Source: Chloroflexota bacterium
Lineage (GTDB): Bacteria > Chloroflexota > Dormibacteria > Dormibacterales > Dormibacteraceae
DNA length: 64,000 bases
Reading direction: 5' to 3'
Assembly (NCBI GenBank): GCA_005883575.1
Contig: VBFH01000022.1
Coordinates: 159,769 to 223,768 of the forward strand
The notes under the pieces were generated by a model. That model searched no databases. It was not told the origin of the DNA and worked only from the letters and a program-made list of their open reading frames with translations. Positions 18,649 to 27,300 of the stretch are shown here, piece after piece (the first letter of the stretch is position 1; every line of letters begins with the position of its first letter). The position numbers were made by a program, and so were the translations under genes.

Positions 18649-19485
18649 CTACGCCCGTTCTTTGCCGCGGCGCAACGCCCTTACATACCCACCCTGGTGC
18701 CGCCGGACGGCCCCGTCGAGCTCCAGGGCGGTGAGTCTGCCAAGGACCTCGGCGACCGGCAACTGGAGCTTTCGGGCCAGCTCGGCGGCGTTCAGAGCAA
18801 GAACGTCCGAGAGATGGGATAGGATGCCGTCCCGTTCGGGACGGAGCCTAAAACCCAGTGTCTGGGGCGTGGCCAGGGGGTCGTCGAGCACCTCGCCGCC
18901 CCGGTTCAGCAGGGCCAGCACGTCGCGCGCGTTCTGGACCAGGCCGGCCCCGTCACGAAGGAGCGAGTGAGTGCCCACCGAAAGAGGCGAGAACACGCTG
19001 CCTGGGACGGCCATTACCTCTTTATGTAGGTCGAGCGCGGCCTCGGCCGTGATCAGGGCGCCCGACCCTTCCGCGGCCTCCACCACCACCACGACGTCCG
19101 AGATGGCGGCCATCGTGAAGTTGCGCGCCGGGAAGTTGTGCCGGCGAGGGGCCGTGCCATCGGGAAACTGGCTGACCAGCGCACCGCCGGCCGCCAGGAT
19201 CGACTCCGCGAGCACGGTGTGGGCCACCGGGTAGATGACGTCCACGCCGGTGCCCATGACCGCGACCGTGACTCCCCCGCCGTTCAGCGCCCCGCGATGG
19301 GCGGCTGCGTCGATGCCCAGCGCCAGGCCGCTCACGACGACGACACCGGCCCGGGCAAGCTCGAGGCCAAGCTGCTCCGCGACCGCCTCCCCGTAAGGCG
19401 ACGGCCGGCGTGAGCCGACGATGGCCACCCGCGGTCCCTCGGGCGGCGGCCACCGTCCCCGAGTCCGCAGATCAGGCTGCGACAT
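18649..19485 (-). CDS. dprA: DNA-processing protein DprA, N-terminally short
   Basis: DprA loads RecA on incoming single-stranded DNA during natural transformation. The start ATG at 19483-19485 lies within the end of comM and gives a 278-residue protein beginning just before the Rossmann-like core. GSRRPSPYG, SGLALGIDAAAH, the GTGVDVIYP segment and FPARNFTMAAISDVVVVVEA are intact. A winged-helix domain ends the protein (ALNAAELARKLQLPVAEVLGRL). The usual SAM-like N-terminal domain is missing, and the residues before the core come from a frame that overlaps comM. It is paired with comM, as is common. Confidence 0.93.
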   Translation of the reverse strand: MSQPDLRTRGRWPPPEGPRVAIVGSRRPSPYGEAVAEQLGLELARAGVVVVSGLALGIDAAAHRGALNGGGVTVAVMGTGVDVIYPVAHTVLAESILAAGGALVSQFPDGTAPRRHNFPARNFTMAAISDVVVVVEAAEGSGALITAEAALDLHKEVMAVPGSVFSPLSVGTHSLLRDGAGLVQNARDVLALLNRGGEVLDDPLATPQTLGFRLRPERDGILSHLSDVLALNAAELARKLQLPVAEVLGRLTALELDGAVRRHQGGYVRALRRGKERA

Positions 19486-20983
19486 CTTGCAGGCGGAAGC
19501 CGAGAGCCTCGAGGATGTGGTGCTCCAGGACCTCGTCCGAGCCGTCGAGGTCGGCCGCCGTCCGGGCGACCCGCCACGCACGATGGAAGCCTCGGGCGGT
19601 CAAGCCTCGCTGGGCCGACCAGCGCTCGAGAGTCCGCCGCGAACCGGGTGCCAGTGGCGCCAGCTGGCGGAGCCGCCCGGGCTTGAGCTGCGAATTGAGC
19701 GCCCCCTGGCGCTCGATCTGACGGCGCCTCGCGTGGATGACGCGCTCTCGCACCAAGGACGACGGCTCGCCTCGCGGCTCCGACGCCAATGCCTCGATCG
19801 GCACGCGACACACGGAGACCTGGAGGTCGATGCGGTCGAGCAGCGGGCCTGACAAACGCCGTTGATACGTGTCGATCGCGCCCGGCGTGCAGCGGCATGT
19901 GCGCAAGTCATCTCCACCCCACCCGCATGGGCACGGGTTGGTCGCGGCGACCAGGCTGAATCGAGCCGGGTAGGCGACCGAGCCGCCTGACCGCGTGATG
20001 CTCACGCGCCCGGACTCGAGCGGCTGACGCAGCGCCTGGAGCACCGCCGTCTGAAACTCCGCCAGCTCGTCGAGAAACAGGACGCCGTGGTGAGCGCGGC
20101 TTATCTCTCCGGGAAGCGCGAGCCGGCTGCCGCCGCCGATCAAGCCCGCCGTGGAGACGCTATGGTGTGGGGCGCGAAAGGGTCGGGTCCAGTCGAGCGG
20201 CCGGTCGTGCGGCAGCTCGCCGAGCAAACTTCGTAGCTGCGCCACCTCGAGCGCCTCCTGGAGCTCGAGCGGAGGCAGGATGCTGGGCAGGCAACGCGCG
20301 AGCATAGTCTTGCCCGCCCCCGGCGGCCCGGACAGCAGGAGGTGATGTCCGCCCCCAGCCGCGACCTCGAGCGCCCGTTTGGCCTCCTCCTGCCCGTGGA
20401 CCTCGGCCAGGTCGTGCTCAGCGGCGATGTGCTCGGGCAATGCGCTGAGGTTTTGAGCGGCGGCCGCAATCTGCTCGGTGCCAAGCAAGTGCATCACGAC
20501 CGCGCTGAGCGACTCGCACGGGATGACCTCCAACCCATCGACGAGGGCGGCCTCCGAAGCGTCCTCTGCCGGGACGAAGACGCGCTTGTAGCCGAAGTCG
20601 CGGAGACCCCGCGCCGCCACCAGCACGCCATCCACGTGCCGCACGGCGCCGTCGAGCGCCAGTTCGCCCAGGAATGCGCTTTGTGGAGGTGGAGGGCGAC
20701 GCGCCTGCGCGAGGGCAATCGCCACCGCGATGGGCAGGTCGAGGCCCGACCCTTCCTTGCGCAGCTCGGCCGGGGCGAGGTTGACGGTGAATCGGGTCCT
20801 CGGATACTCGAGCCCGCTGTTTTTGATCGCAGAGCGGACGCGCTCGCGCGCCTCCTTCACCGTGGTGGCCGCAAGACCCACCAGGAAGAACTTCACGTCC
20901 CCTCCACGGCTGATGTCCGCCTCGACGTGAATGGGGCGCGCCTCGAGGCCGACGAGCACGCAGGAATCGACGCTTCCGACCAC
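19472..20983 (-). CDS. comM: ComM/YifB-type AAA ATPase (Mg-chelatase-like)
   Basis: This 503-residue protein has an N-terminal Lon-protease-like domain (VEADISRGGDVKFFLVGLA), a central AAA+ domain with Walker A GPPGAGKTML and Walker B GVLFLDELAEF, and a C-terminal Mg-chelatase lid domain with a YQRRLSGPLLDRIDL segment. ComM is a hexameric helicase that helps branch migration when transformed DNA is integrated. Pairing with dprA supports a competence or recombination role, though no DNA-uptake machinery is in the window. The start is the first residue of a conserved N-terminus. Confidence 0.93.
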   Translation of the reverse strand: MVGSVDSCVLVGLEARPIHVEADISRGGDVKFFLVGLAATTVKEARERVRSAIKNSGLEYPRTRFTVNLAPAELRKEGSGLDLPIAVAIALAQARRPPPPQSAFLGELALDGAVRHVDGVLVAARGLRDFGYKRVFVPAEDASEAALVDGLEVIPCESLSAVVMHLLGTEQIAAAAQNLSALPEHIAAEHDLAEVHGQEEAKRALEVAAGGGHHLLLSGPPGAGKTMLARCLPSILPPLELQEALEVAQLRSLLGELPHDRPLDWTRPFRAPHHSVSTAGLIGGGSRLALPGEISRAHHGVLFLDELAEFQTAVLQALRQPLESGRVSITRSGGSVAYPARFSLVAATNPCPCGWGGDDLRTCRCTPGAIDTYQRRLSGPLLDRIDLQVSVCRVPIEALASEPRGEPSSLVRERVIHARRRQIERQGALNSQLKPGRLRQLAPLAPGSRRTLERWSAQRGLTARGFHRAWRVARTAADLDGSDEVLEHHILEALGFRLQDVAA

Positions 20984-21083
20984 GCGCCCGACGTTATCGG
21001 GATGGTCGCTTGATTTCAGCCCCGGCTGTTAAGGGCTAGGGGCCCGAGAGGGGTCGCGCCGAAGCGACGGACTTCGTGGAGTC

Positions 21084-21932
21084 CTAAGACGCGAGGAAGT
21101 CGGCAACCCCGTCATGAAATGTCTGCGGCTGCTCGACGAAGACCTGGTGCCCCGCGTCCCCCACAACGACCAGCCGGGCGCCGGACATGCCGGCGCAGAT
21201 TTCCTTGGCGCAAATCGGGCCGCAGATGAAATCTTCATCACCGGTGATCACGAGGGTCGGTGACGTGATCGCGGGCAGCCGGCTGCGGAGGTCGAACGTG
21301 GTGAAGATCTCCTGGTTGAAAAGCTTCAACGCATCGGCGTTGACCGTCTCCGATTTCAGCGTGTCCAGGTAACCGGCCTCCGCGGCCCCGAAGTGGGCGA
21401 AGTACAGGGGGAGCTCCCGAAACACGAGGGCGCTCAGCTCCTGGTCGGACACGAAGTGCCCCGCCTGCTCCTCCTCGAGCGCGGCGATGGCGTCCGCCGC
21501 CCAGTGCTGTCCGGTGCGTTTGTCGATCCCGGCGCGCATGGCCGCTTCCTGGTCCGGGCCGAAACGGCATAGAGTCGAGGCAAGTACGAGGCGCCGCACA
21601 CGGTCGGGAAAGGTCGCCGCATAGGCCATCGCGACGACTCCACCGTGCGAGTGGCCGAGCAGCAGCATCCGCTCCAGGCCGAGGTGCTGGCGAAGCTGTT
21701 CGACGTCGGAGACGTAGTCGTCGATCTGGTAAGCACGCGAGTCGTTGGGCCGGTCCGATCCGCCGGTGCCGCGCGGGTTCAGCATGATCAGGGTGTGCTG
21801 CTCCCAGAGCGCCGCCAGGTCGCCGAAGTACGTGGCCGAGAAGCCCGGGCCGCCGGGATGGCAGACCATCACCGGCCCGTGTCCGAGCTTGCGGTAGGTC
21901 AGCTTCCGGCCGTCCGCGGTCGTGAAGCTCAA
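21084..21932 (-). CDS. Alpha/beta hydrolase, proline iminopeptidase-like
   Basis: This 282-residue alpha/beta hydrolase has the oxyanion-region motif HPGGPG at residues 25-30 and the nucleophile elbow GHSHGG with Ser95. The acid is in TGDEDFICG and the catalytic His in GDAGHQVF. The HPGGPG motif with PRGTGGSD resembles the proline iminopeptidase S33 group, but substrates in this family vary. The ATG overlaps the stop of the upstream MBL gene, so the two are translated together and may act on one small ester, lactone or peptide. Confidence 0.85.
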   Translation of the reverse strand: MSFTTADGRKLTYRKLGHGPVMVCHPGGPGFSATYFGDLAALWEQHTLIMLNPRGTGGSDRPNDSRAYQIDDYVSDVEQLRQHLGLERMLLLGHSHGGVVAMAYAATFPDRVRRLVLASTLCRFGPDQEAAMRAGIDKRTGQHWAADAIAALEEEQAGHFVSDQELSALVFRELPLYFAHFGAAEAGYLDTLKSETVNADALKLFNQEIFTTFDLRSRLPAITSPTLVITGDEDFICGPICAKEICAGMSGARLVVVGDAGHQVFVEQPQTFHDGVADFLAS

Positions 21933-22768
21933 AGCAGGCGAGGTTCGGGCCGCCAGCGACCGCCCGCTTCGAGGTAACCCGCCGGCTGCTCGGTCTCATG
22001 GCTCAGCACGAGCAGCCAGCGGTGGGTCTCGGCCTCGTCGAACAGACGCGCTTTCTCCTCGAGCACGCGCAGCGGCTCGAGGTCGGCCGCCATGTTCCAG
22101 GGCACGCGTAGATGCGGCGTCTGGCACACCAGGTCGCCCGTTACGGCGCATGCCAGGTCTCCCGACTGAAGGACGAGGACCTGGCTGCCGGGCGTGTGAC
22201 CACCGACGTGGCGCAGATGCACGCCGGGCAAGACCTCAGCGTCGCCGTCGAGAAACTCCACGCGGTCGTTGTCGTCTGCAAGTGGCGTGAAATCGTCGGT
22301 GATGTAGCTCGACTTGCTGCGCACGTCCGGCTCCAGCGCGAAATCCCACTCGCTGCGCTGAATGAAGTGCCGCGCGCGCTTGAAGGTCAGCTCCACCTCG
22401 CCTTCCTGGTTGCGGCGCGTGAGGCCGCCCGCGTGGTCCCAGTGCAGATGCGTGGTGACTACGGCATCGACTTCGTCAGCGCGGATGCCCAATCGCTGCA
22501 GAGCGTGCAGCATGCTCTCCGGCTCACGCAGCACGACCTGTTGCGCGCGCTTCTCACTCAGCTTGTTCCCTATGCCGGTCTCACAGATGATCACCCGGCC
22601 GTTCTTGCGCGCGATCAGGCACACGCAGGCACAGTCGATCATGTTGTTGCCATCGGCCGGCTTCTGCTTTTCCCACAGCACCTTGGGCACGACTCCGAAC
22701 ATCAGTCCTCCGTCCGCCTTCCAGTGGTCGGTGATCAAAAGATGAAGCTCGAGGTCGCCCATCTGCAC
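21929..22768 (-). CDS. MBL-fold hydrolase, AHL-lactonase/YtnP-like
   Basis: This 279-residue metallo-beta-lactamase-fold enzyme has the full dinuclear zinc motif TTHLHWDHAGG (His107, His109, Asp111, His112). HVGGHTPGSQ and TGDLVCQ supply further ligands. The N-terminal layout (DCACVCLIARKNGRVIICETGIGNKL) matches the family that contains quorum-quenching lactonases and YtnP-like proteins. The start is GTG at 22766-22768 or ATG at 22760-22762. It is the first gene of a two-gene unit with the alpha/beta hydrolase and diverges from the ABC transporter across only a few bases. Confidence 0.85.
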   Translation of the reverse strand: MQMGDLELHLLITDHWKADGGLMFGVVPKVLWEKQKPADGNNMIDCACVCLIARKNGRVIICETGIGNKLSEKRAQQVVLREPESMLHALQRLGIRADEVDAVVTTHLHWDHAGGLTRRNQEGEVELTFKRARHFIQRSEWDFALEPDVRSKSSYITDDFTPLADDNDRVEFLDGDAEVLPGVHLRHVGGHTPGSQVLVLQSGDLACAVTGDLVCQTPHLRVPWNMAADLEPLRVLEEKARLFDEAETHRWLLVLSHETEQPAGYLEAGGRWRPEPRLL

Positions 22769-22773
22769 GGCGC

Positions 22774-22783
22774 CTTATATGCT
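22774..22783. promoter_or_regulatory. Overlapping divergent -10 boxes between MBL and ABC genes
   Basis: The AT patch reads TATAAG on the minus strand (22774-22779) and TATGCT on the plus strand (22778-22783). Each is followed after about 7 bases by a start codon of its gene: ATG 22791 on plus, GTG 22768 on minus. This predicts leaderless transcripts from one shared, partly symmetric element. It is a sequence inference only. Confidence 0.4.
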
Positions 22784-22790
22784 CCCCGAA

Positions 22791-23708
22791 ATGGGCACGG
22801 CGCCGATCAGGACATCGCAGCTCACCAAGAACTACGGCGCCAGGCGCGGCCTCTTCGACCTCGACCTGCAGGTCTCCGGCCAGGAGGTCTTCGGCTACTT
22901 GGGGCCAAACGGAGCGGGCAAGACGACCACGATCCGCCTGCTGATGGGCATGATCCGGCCGACGAGCGGGTCGGCTCACATCTTCGGCATGGACTGCGTC
23001 CGCGATTCGGTCGAAGTCAAGCGCAGGGTCGGCTACCTGCCCGGGGACGTGCCGCAGTTCGGCAGCCTCAGCGGCGGCGAGGTGGTTGCCTATCTGGGCG
23101 GTATGCGCGGCGGCGTCGACACGCGGCGGGTGCATGCCCTCGCCGAGAGATTCGAGCTCGACCTCAGCCGGCGTTTTCGCGAGTACTCGAGCGGCAACAA
23201 GCAAAAGCTCGCGATCGTGCTCGCGTTCATGCACCGGCCCGACCTGTTGATCCTCGACGAGCCCACCGGAGGCCTCGACCCGCTGAACCAGCAGGAGTTC
23301 TACTTGCTTCTGCGCGAAGCCCGCGATGATGGCGCGACGGTTTTTCTTTCGTCGCACATCCTGTCCGAGGTCGAGCACGTCTGCGACCGAGTTGGGATTG
23401 TCCGCGACGGCAAGCTGGTGCGTGTCGCGCAGCTGGATGAGCTCCGACACATCCGTGTTCACAACGTCGAGCTGGAGTTCGCTCCCGGCGAGACGATTCC
23501 CGAACAGCAGATACGAGACTCGGACGGCGTCGAGTCGATGACGGTGTCCGGCCAACGAGTGGCATGCAGCGTGCATGGGAGCTTCGAGCCTTTGCTGCGG
23601 GCGGTAAGCGGCTCTCGAGTTGTTGACCTCGTCAGCACCGAGCCAAGCCTCGAGGAGATATTCCTCAGCTACTTCAAAGAGCCCAAGCCCAAGCTGCTCA
23701 AGTCGTGA
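22791..23708 (+). CDS. ABC transporter ATP-binding protein
   Basis: This is the nucleotide-binding subunit of an ABC-2 type exporter. Walker A is GPNGAGKTTT, the signature is the variant SSGNKQKLAI, and Walker B is LLILDEPTGGLDP. The D-loop and His switch (SSHILSEVEH) follow. The C-terminal ~80 residues form the extension common in drug and lipid exporters. The ATG at 22791 (MGTAPIRTSQLTKNYG) is preferred over the ATG four codons upstream, because a TANNNT box ends 7 bases before it. The stop overlaps the permease start, so the two form one transporter. Confidence 0.92.
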   Translation: MGTAPIRTSQLTKNYGARRGLFDLDLQVSGQEVFGYLGPNGAGKTTTIRLLMGMIRPTSGSAHIFGMDCVRDSVEVKRRVGYLPGDVPQFGSLSGGEVVAYLGGMRGGVDTRRVHALAERFELDLSRRFREYSSGNKQKLAIVLAFMHRPDLLILDEPTGGLDPLNQQEFYLLLREARDDGATVFLSSHILSEVEHVCDRVGIVRDGKLVRVAQLDELRHIRVHNVELEFAPGETIPEQQIRDSDGVESMTVSGQRVACSVHGSFEPLLRAVSGSRVVDLVSTEPSLEEIFLSYFKEPKPKLLKS

Positions 23709-25327
23709 TGTCCTTCGTCCTGGGCCTGCGTCTGGGTCGCTGGGGGATCGCCGGCTTCTCCGTCGCGGCGCTGGTCTCGGCGTTCGTCCAGACCGCCGGC
23801 TTCTACCAGATCGCCGGCCATACGGCCGCCGAGCGCACGGCATTCGGCGCCTCGATGGCGACGCTCGCCACCCAGTTCGTCGCGCTCTTCCCGCCGCCGA
23901 TTCGCCCCGACACGGTTGGCGGGTACGTGGAATTTCGCGGCATCCATCCGCTGGCGATCCTGTTTGGGGTGTGGGCGCTTGCTTCCGCGATGGGGTTTGC
24001 GCGCGGCGATGAGGAGCGCGGAATTGTTGAAGCGTCGCTCGCCACCGGCACGTCGAGGATTGCCCTGGTGGCCTCGCGCGCCTCTGCATTCGTGGCCGCG
24101 ATCACAGCCGCCTCGGCCGCAGCAGGGGCCGGTTTCCTGGCCGGCGTGGCGTCGGGACACGAGACGGTCGAGCTCCGCGGGCTGATCGAAGACCTGGCCC
24201 TCCTCGTCGCTGTCGGCTTCTCGTGCTATGGGATTGCGCTCCTGGTTGCCCAGCTCGTGCCGGCGCGGATGGCCGCGGCGGCCGCCGGCGGCGTCCTGCT
24301 CGCCTTGTTCCTGCTCAACAGCCTGAGCCGCGTGTTCGCGTCTCTGGCGACATGGAGATGGCTCTCGCCTTTTCGTTACTACGACCTGGGCCAGCCCCTT
24401 CCTCCGGGGGGTTACTTCGACACGCGCGCTCTCCTGGCGATGCTCGGGATCGGTGCGCTGACGGCGGCCGGCGCCGCAGTCGCTTTCCTTCGCCGCGACC
24501 TCGGCGGTGCTCTCGTGAACGTTCCCTTGCGCTCGCACCGTCCCGGCTACGACGCTTCGCCGACCGTCCTGTGGTATCTGCCACTGGCACGTGGGTTGTA
24601 TGAACGACGCGCCGGCCTGGTCGCATGGACAGCCGGCATGGCGGTGCTCGCCATCGTCTTCGTCTCACTGACCAGGACGATCGTCAACGTCCTGCTCTCA
24701 GTTCCTGCCCTCCTGCCGTACCTTTCGAGCTTCGTCCACCAGCAGCTTTATCCAGCCGTGCTCGGGTTCACGTGGTTCAACGTCGCCCAGCTTCTGTTCG
24801 CGGCTCTCGCCATCACTTACGTAGCGCGCTGGTCGGCGGAAGACGACGACGGCCGGCTCGAGATCGCGCTCAGTGAGCCGTTCTCGCGCGCCGCGATCGT
24901 CGTCGAGCGGATGGCCGTCCTGATCCTCGCAGCCCTCGTGATCACGGCCGTCAGCGGCGCGACGCTGTATTACGCGTCGCACGCCGAGGGCATCGACCTC
25001 AATCCCGGCCGGCTGGTGGCCGCGTCGCTGATGCTCGTGCCGTTCGCGCTCGTGTTCGCGGCCGCCGGTTCCCTGCTCGCCGCCTGGAATCCACGCGCAG
25101 CCGTCGGGCTGCTGGGCGCGTTCGCGTTCGCCAGCTACCTGGACACCGAGCTCGGCACGATCTTCAAGCTTCCGATGTGGCTGCAGGACCTGTCCGCGTT
25201 CAAGCTCTTCGGCACGCCTTTGCTCACCGGCATCGACGGCCGCAACCTGGCGCTGATGATGCTGCTCGCACTCGCGGGCCTCGGAAGCTCGATACTTGCG
25301 ATGCAACGGCGGGACGTCGGCGCATAG
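23705..25327 (+). CDS. ABC-2 type transporter permease, two fused halves
   Basis: This is the membrane subunit partnering the preceding ATPase. The 540-residue chain holds two similar hydrophobic halves (about 1-260 and 285-540) of about six membrane segments each. The EERGIVEASLATGTSRIALVASR and DDGRLEIALSEPFSRAAIVVER segments occupy equivalent places, as in exporters made of one double-length permease. The start is GTG 23705 or ATG 23708 at a TGATG junction. The substrate is unknown; drug or lipid export is typical for the family. Confidence 0.88.
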   Translation: MMSFVLGLRLGRWGIAGFSVAALVSAFVQTAGFYQIAGHTAAERTAFGASMATLATQFVALFPPPIRPDTVGGYVEFRGIHPLAILFGVWALASAMGFARGDEERGIVEASLATGTSRIALVASRASAFVAAITAASAAAGAGFLAGVASGHETVELRGLIEDLALLVAVGFSCYGIALLVAQLVPARMAAAAAGGVLLALFLLNSLSRVFASLATWRWLSPFRYYDLGQPLPPGGYFDTRALLAMLGIGALTAAGAAVAFLRRDLGGALVNVPLRSHRPGYDASPTVLWYLPLARGLYERRAGLVAWTAGMAVLAIVFVSLTRTIVNVLLSVPALLPYLSSFVHQQLYPAVLGFTWFNVAQLLFAALAITYVARWSAEDDDGRLEIALSEPFSRAAIVVERMAVLILAALVITAVSGATLYYASHAEGIDLNPGRLVAASLMLVPFALVFAAAGSLLAAWNPRAAVGLLGAFAFASYLDTELGTIFKLPMWLQDLSAFKLFGTPLLTGIDGRNLALMMLLALAGLGSSILAMQRRDVGA

Positions 25328-25406
25328 GCGTTGGCATTAGAAAAGCCCCGACCCAGCACCTACGAAAAGTAGCCAAGCACGAACTTAGGAGGTAAACTGC
25401 GTCGCC

Positions 25407-26243
25407 ATGCCGAGATCGATGTGGAAAGGCGTGGTCTCTTTCGGAATGGTCTCGATCCCCATTCGCCTCTACAACGCCACCGAATCCAGCGCCAAGGTCT
25501 CCTTCCGCCAGCTGTGCCCTGAGCACCACTCCCCGATCTCGTACAAGCGCTGGTGCGCCGAAGGCGACCACGAAGTCGCCTACAGCGAGATCCAGCGCGG
25601 TTACGAGGTCGGCAAAGACCGCTACGTGATCATCGAGGACAAAGATCTCGACAACCTCCCGCTGCCCACCGCCCACGCGATCGACATCGAGGAGTTCGTG
25701 CCTGCAGACGACATCGAGCCCGGCTTGTACTACGACAACGCGTATTACGTCGAGCCCGAGGAGCTCGGCAAGAAGCCTTACCAGCTGCTCAAGCGAGCGC
25801 TCGAAGCGACAGGCCGAATGGCCATCGCCAAGATCGCGCTGCGCGACAAAGAGCACCTCTGCGCGCTGCACCCCAACGGCCAGGGTCTGATCATGAATAC
25901 GCTGCACTGGCCGGACGAGATCCGCTCGACCGAAGGTCTCAAGGGGCTCGAGGGCGAGGTCAAGATCAACCCCAAAGAGCTCGAGATGGCCAAGGCGCTG
26001 ATCGAAAGCCTCGCCGAGACATTCGACCCGAGCCGCTACAAGGACGACTACCGGGAGGCGGTCATGAAGGTGGTGCACGCGAAGATGGAGGGCGAGGTCA
26101 TCGAGGCTCCCGAGGCGCCTCAGCCGGCCAAGGTCATGGACCTGATGGAGGCCCTCCGCCAGTCCGTGGAGCAGGCGAAAAAGCAACGCTCCGGACGCGA
26201 GAAGCCCGCGGCTGAGGCCAAGAGGCGGCGTAAAGCTTCATAA
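25407..26243 (+). CDS. ku: Non-homologous end joining protein Ku
   Basis: Bacterial Ku forms a homodimeric ring on double-strand DNA ends and recruits a ligase. The 278-residue product begins MPRSMWKGVVSFGMVSIPIRLY and shows the core beta-barrel pattern through GYEVGKDRYVIIEDKDLDNL. It ends in a basic Lys/Arg tail (EKPAAEAKRRRKAS), which in this family contacts DNA or the ligase. AGGAGGT lies 13 bases before the ATG. An ATP-dependent ligase follows after 25 bases, making a minimal NHEJ pair. Confidence 0.96.
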   Translation: MPRSMWKGVVSFGMVSIPIRLYNATESSAKVSFRQLCPEHHSPISYKRWCAEGDHEVAYSEIQRGYEVGKDRYVIIEDKDLDNLPLPTAHAIDIEEFVPADDIEPGLYYDNAYYVEPEELGKKPYQLLKRALEATGRMAIAKIALRDKEHLCALHPNGQGLIMNTLHWPDEIRSTEGLKGLEGEVKINPKELEMAKALIESLAETFDPSRYKDDYREAVMKVVHAKMEGEVIEAPEAPQPAKVMDLMEALRQSVEQAKKQRSGREKPAAEAKRRRKAS

Positions 26244-26268
26244 ACGCGCTGCCCCTAATCTGGGGCAG

Positions 26269-27300
26269 ATGCAGGAGTCAGACCAACTCCAGATTGACCT
26301 GGAGAGCTTCCCTGCCGAGGTGCGGCCGATGCAGGCCGTGTCCGCCGAGGCGCCCTTCAGCTCGCCCGAATACCTCTTCGAGGTGAAGTGGGACGGCCTG
26401 CGCTGCATCCTCTTCCGCGACCCGGACGGGCAGGTGAGACTCAAGGATCGCGGCCTCAACGACCTCACCGCGGACCTTCCCGAGGTGGTGGCGGCGGCCA
26501 AGCGCGTGCCGCCCGGGAGCGTGATCGACGGCGAGCTCGTGGCCACCGACAGCGACGGGCGGCCGAACTATCCGCGCCTCCGCCAGCGCCTGGCTGCGAG
26601 CGCGCAAATGCGCGACGAGATCCCCACCGCTTACCTGGCCTTCGACGCCCTGTATCTCGAGGGGAGACCCCTGCTGCGCCAGCCGGTTCTGCGCCGCCGC
26701 ACGCGCCTCGCCAAGGCTGTCGAGACAGGCGGCCACCTGTTCGTGCCCGACCATATACAGGAGGACGGCGTAGAGCTCTTCGAAGCCTGCCTGGAGCGCG
26801 GCCTCGAGGGTGTCGTCGCCAAGCACTTGCAGAGTCCGTACGTGCCAGGTCAGCGCAGCCCCTTCTGGCTCAAGGTCAAGGCGGTGAAGTCGGACGACTT
26901 CGTCGTCATCGGCTGGACGGGCTCGAAGCCGTTCGACGCGCTCGTGGTCGGCTACCACGAGGACGGCCGTCTTCTGCCCTGCGGGACGGTGGGCGGCGGT
27001 TACGACGAGGACGCGGGGCACGCGCTGCGCGACGCGTTGGTCGAGCTTGCCACCGAGCAATCTCCCCTCGAACCGCCGCCGATCATGATGCGTCCCGTTC
27101 AATGGGTGCGGCCGGAGCTCGTCGTGAGCATCCGCTACTCGGAATGGTCGCCCGACGGCACGCTGCGTTTTCCAATCTTCAACGGTCTCCGGCCAGAGGT
27201 CCACCCGGCAGAGGCCGTGCGGCATCGGCCGCGCGTTGTGATCAGCGGCCACGTGCGTCCGGGTTCGGCGGCCTACGACCTGACGCGGTTCCCGTTTTGA
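26269..27300 (+). CDS. ATP-dependent DNA ligase, LigD-ligase/LigC-like
   Basis: This 343-residue ligase holds only the adenylation and OB-fold domains. Motif I is EVKWDGLR with the AMP-accepting Lys40. The IDGELVATD and EGVVAKHLQSPYVPGQRSPFWLKVK segments are the later nucleotidyltransferase motifs. The C-terminal OB domain is present (ELVVSIRYSEWSPDGTLRFPIF). No polymerase or phosphoesterase domain is attached, unlike full LigD. Placement directly after ku supports end joining. The stop overlaps the TTG of the next gene. Confidence 0.93.
   Translation: MQESDQLQIDLESFPAEVRPMQAVSAEAPFSSPEYLFEVKWDGLRCILFRDPDGQVRLKDRGLNDLTADLPEVVAAAKRVPPGSVIDGELVATDSDGRPNYPRLRQRLAASAQMRDEIPTAYLAFDALYLEGRPLLRQPVLRRRTRLAKAVETGGHLFVPDHIQEDGVELFEACLERGLEGVVAKHLQSPYVPGQRSPFWLKVKAVKSDDFVVIGWTGSKPFDALVVGYHEDGRLLPCGTVGGGYDEDAGHALRDALVELATEQSPLEPPPIMMRPVQWVRPELVVSIRYSEWSPDGTLRFPIFNGLRPEVHPAEAVRHRPRVVISGHVRPGSAAYDLTRFPF

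Noticed and set aside
26388..27296. Long upstream extension of the SDR frame across the ligase
   Set aside because: The translation is Arg/Ala/Pro-rich shadow sequence; the conserved protein begins at the TTG overlapping the ligase stop.
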